From: Flavobacteriales bacterium ALC-1
GTDB taxonomy: Bacteria > Bacteroidota > Bacteroidia > Flavobacteriales > Flavobacteriaceae
Assembly (NCBI GenBank): GCA_000171875.1
Contig: ABHI01000001.1
Coordinates: 941,001 to 1,005,000, forward strand
Direction of reading: 5' to 3'
DNA: 64,000 nt
Under the pieces are notes generated by a model. The model did no database searches. It saw nothing but the letters and a program-made list of their open reading frames with translations, and was not told the DNA's origin. The translations under genes and the position numbers were made by a program. Each line of letters starts with the position of its first letter. Position 1 is the stretch's first letter. Positions 63,898-64,000 of this stretch are shown piece after piece.

Positions 63898-64000
63898 ATG
63901 AGCGATACAACTATAGATACAAACGTACTTGGAGATAAAATAGTTAGAGTTTTAAAAACAATTTTTGATCCAGAGATCCCAGTAGACATATACGAATTAG
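63898..64000 (+). CDS. DUF59/MIP18-type Fe-S assembly protein, partial
   Basis: The first 34 codons are in the window: MSDTTIDTNVLGDKIVRVLK, then TIFDPEIPVDIYEL. The DPEIPVDIYELG-type motif marks the DUF59/MIP18 family (SufT-like), which helps mature Fe-S proteins. It follows the sufE stop by one base and runs off the window. Confidence 0.9.
   Translation, partial: MSDTTIDTNVLGDKIVRVLKTIFDPEIPVDIYEL

Overview
The window is AT-rich chromosomal DNA of a member of the Bacteroidota, almost certainly a marine-type Flavobacteriaceae. Four signs support this. Many small lipoproteins carry typical lipoboxes. A secreted protein has a type IX secretion (T9SS) type-B C-terminal domain, and a lipoprotein is built from a GldM-like C-terminal domain. 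Promoters match the Bacteroidota -7 box TAnnTTTG, best seen before rplU and sdhC. Gene families such as DUF6090, DUF5689, choice-of-anchor B/J and the cytochrome b-type sdhCAB operon are typical of the group. There is no prophage, IS element, CRISPR array, rRNA or tRNA that I can support.

Layout. 0-2.4 kb: a tandem array of DUF6090 membrane proteins whose stop and start codons overlap, ending in a 27-codon stump of a further copy. 2.5-14 kb: an alpha-2-macroglobulin-like lipoprotein and PBP1C, the usual periplasmic defence/repair pair, here separated by an SH3-domain protein, a small monooxygenase-fold protein and a T9SS cargo protein with Cys-paired repeats. 14-20 kb: a small membrane protein, then a secreted endonuclease/phosphatase divergent from a TonB receptor and a DUF5689 lipoprotein, possibly a nucleic-acid or phosphodiester scavenging locus. 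20-26.7 kb: a Cys-rich HMA lipoprotein, a DMT exporter, a two-subunit M16 peptidase, and rplU-rpmA with a helix-hairpin-helix extension on L21. 26.8-32.1 kb: a GldM-C-like lipoprotein, a membrane-anchored MutS-like ATPase and two lipoprotein peptidases (M61, M28). 32.2-35.7 kb: sdhCAB, with sdhA and sdhB broken by about ten single-base indels. 35.9-43.9 kb: a frameshifted beta-barrel protein, a large BNR/VPS10-type propeller protein, a glycine-zipper miniprotein, a LytS/LytR-type two-component system and a Tiki-fold protein. 44-49.6 kb: a Crp/Fnr regulator, a frameshifted aminopeptidase P, and a compact operon of serine hydrolase, BrnQ and a solitary Dam-type methylase. 49.6-57.2 kb: an alpha/beta hydrolase, thiL, three paralogous CxxxxGH/CxxC miniproteins, and an operon of two beta-propeller lipoproteins plus an MbnP/MbnH-like copper-protein and diheme-enzyme pair. 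57.3-64 kb: the suf Fe-S assembly operon (sufA-like, sufB, C, D, S, E and the start of a DUF59 gene) with two unknown lipoprotein genes interleaved.

The best candidates for under-described biology are the MbnP/MbnH-like operon with its propeller lipoproteins and nearby zinc-ribbon miniproteins, the free-standing GldM-C-like lipoprotein, the DUF6090 tandem array with its stump, and the lipoproteins embedded in the suf operon. The dense indels in sdhA/sdhB lie mostly in homopolymers and look more like sequence error than biology, but should be checked.
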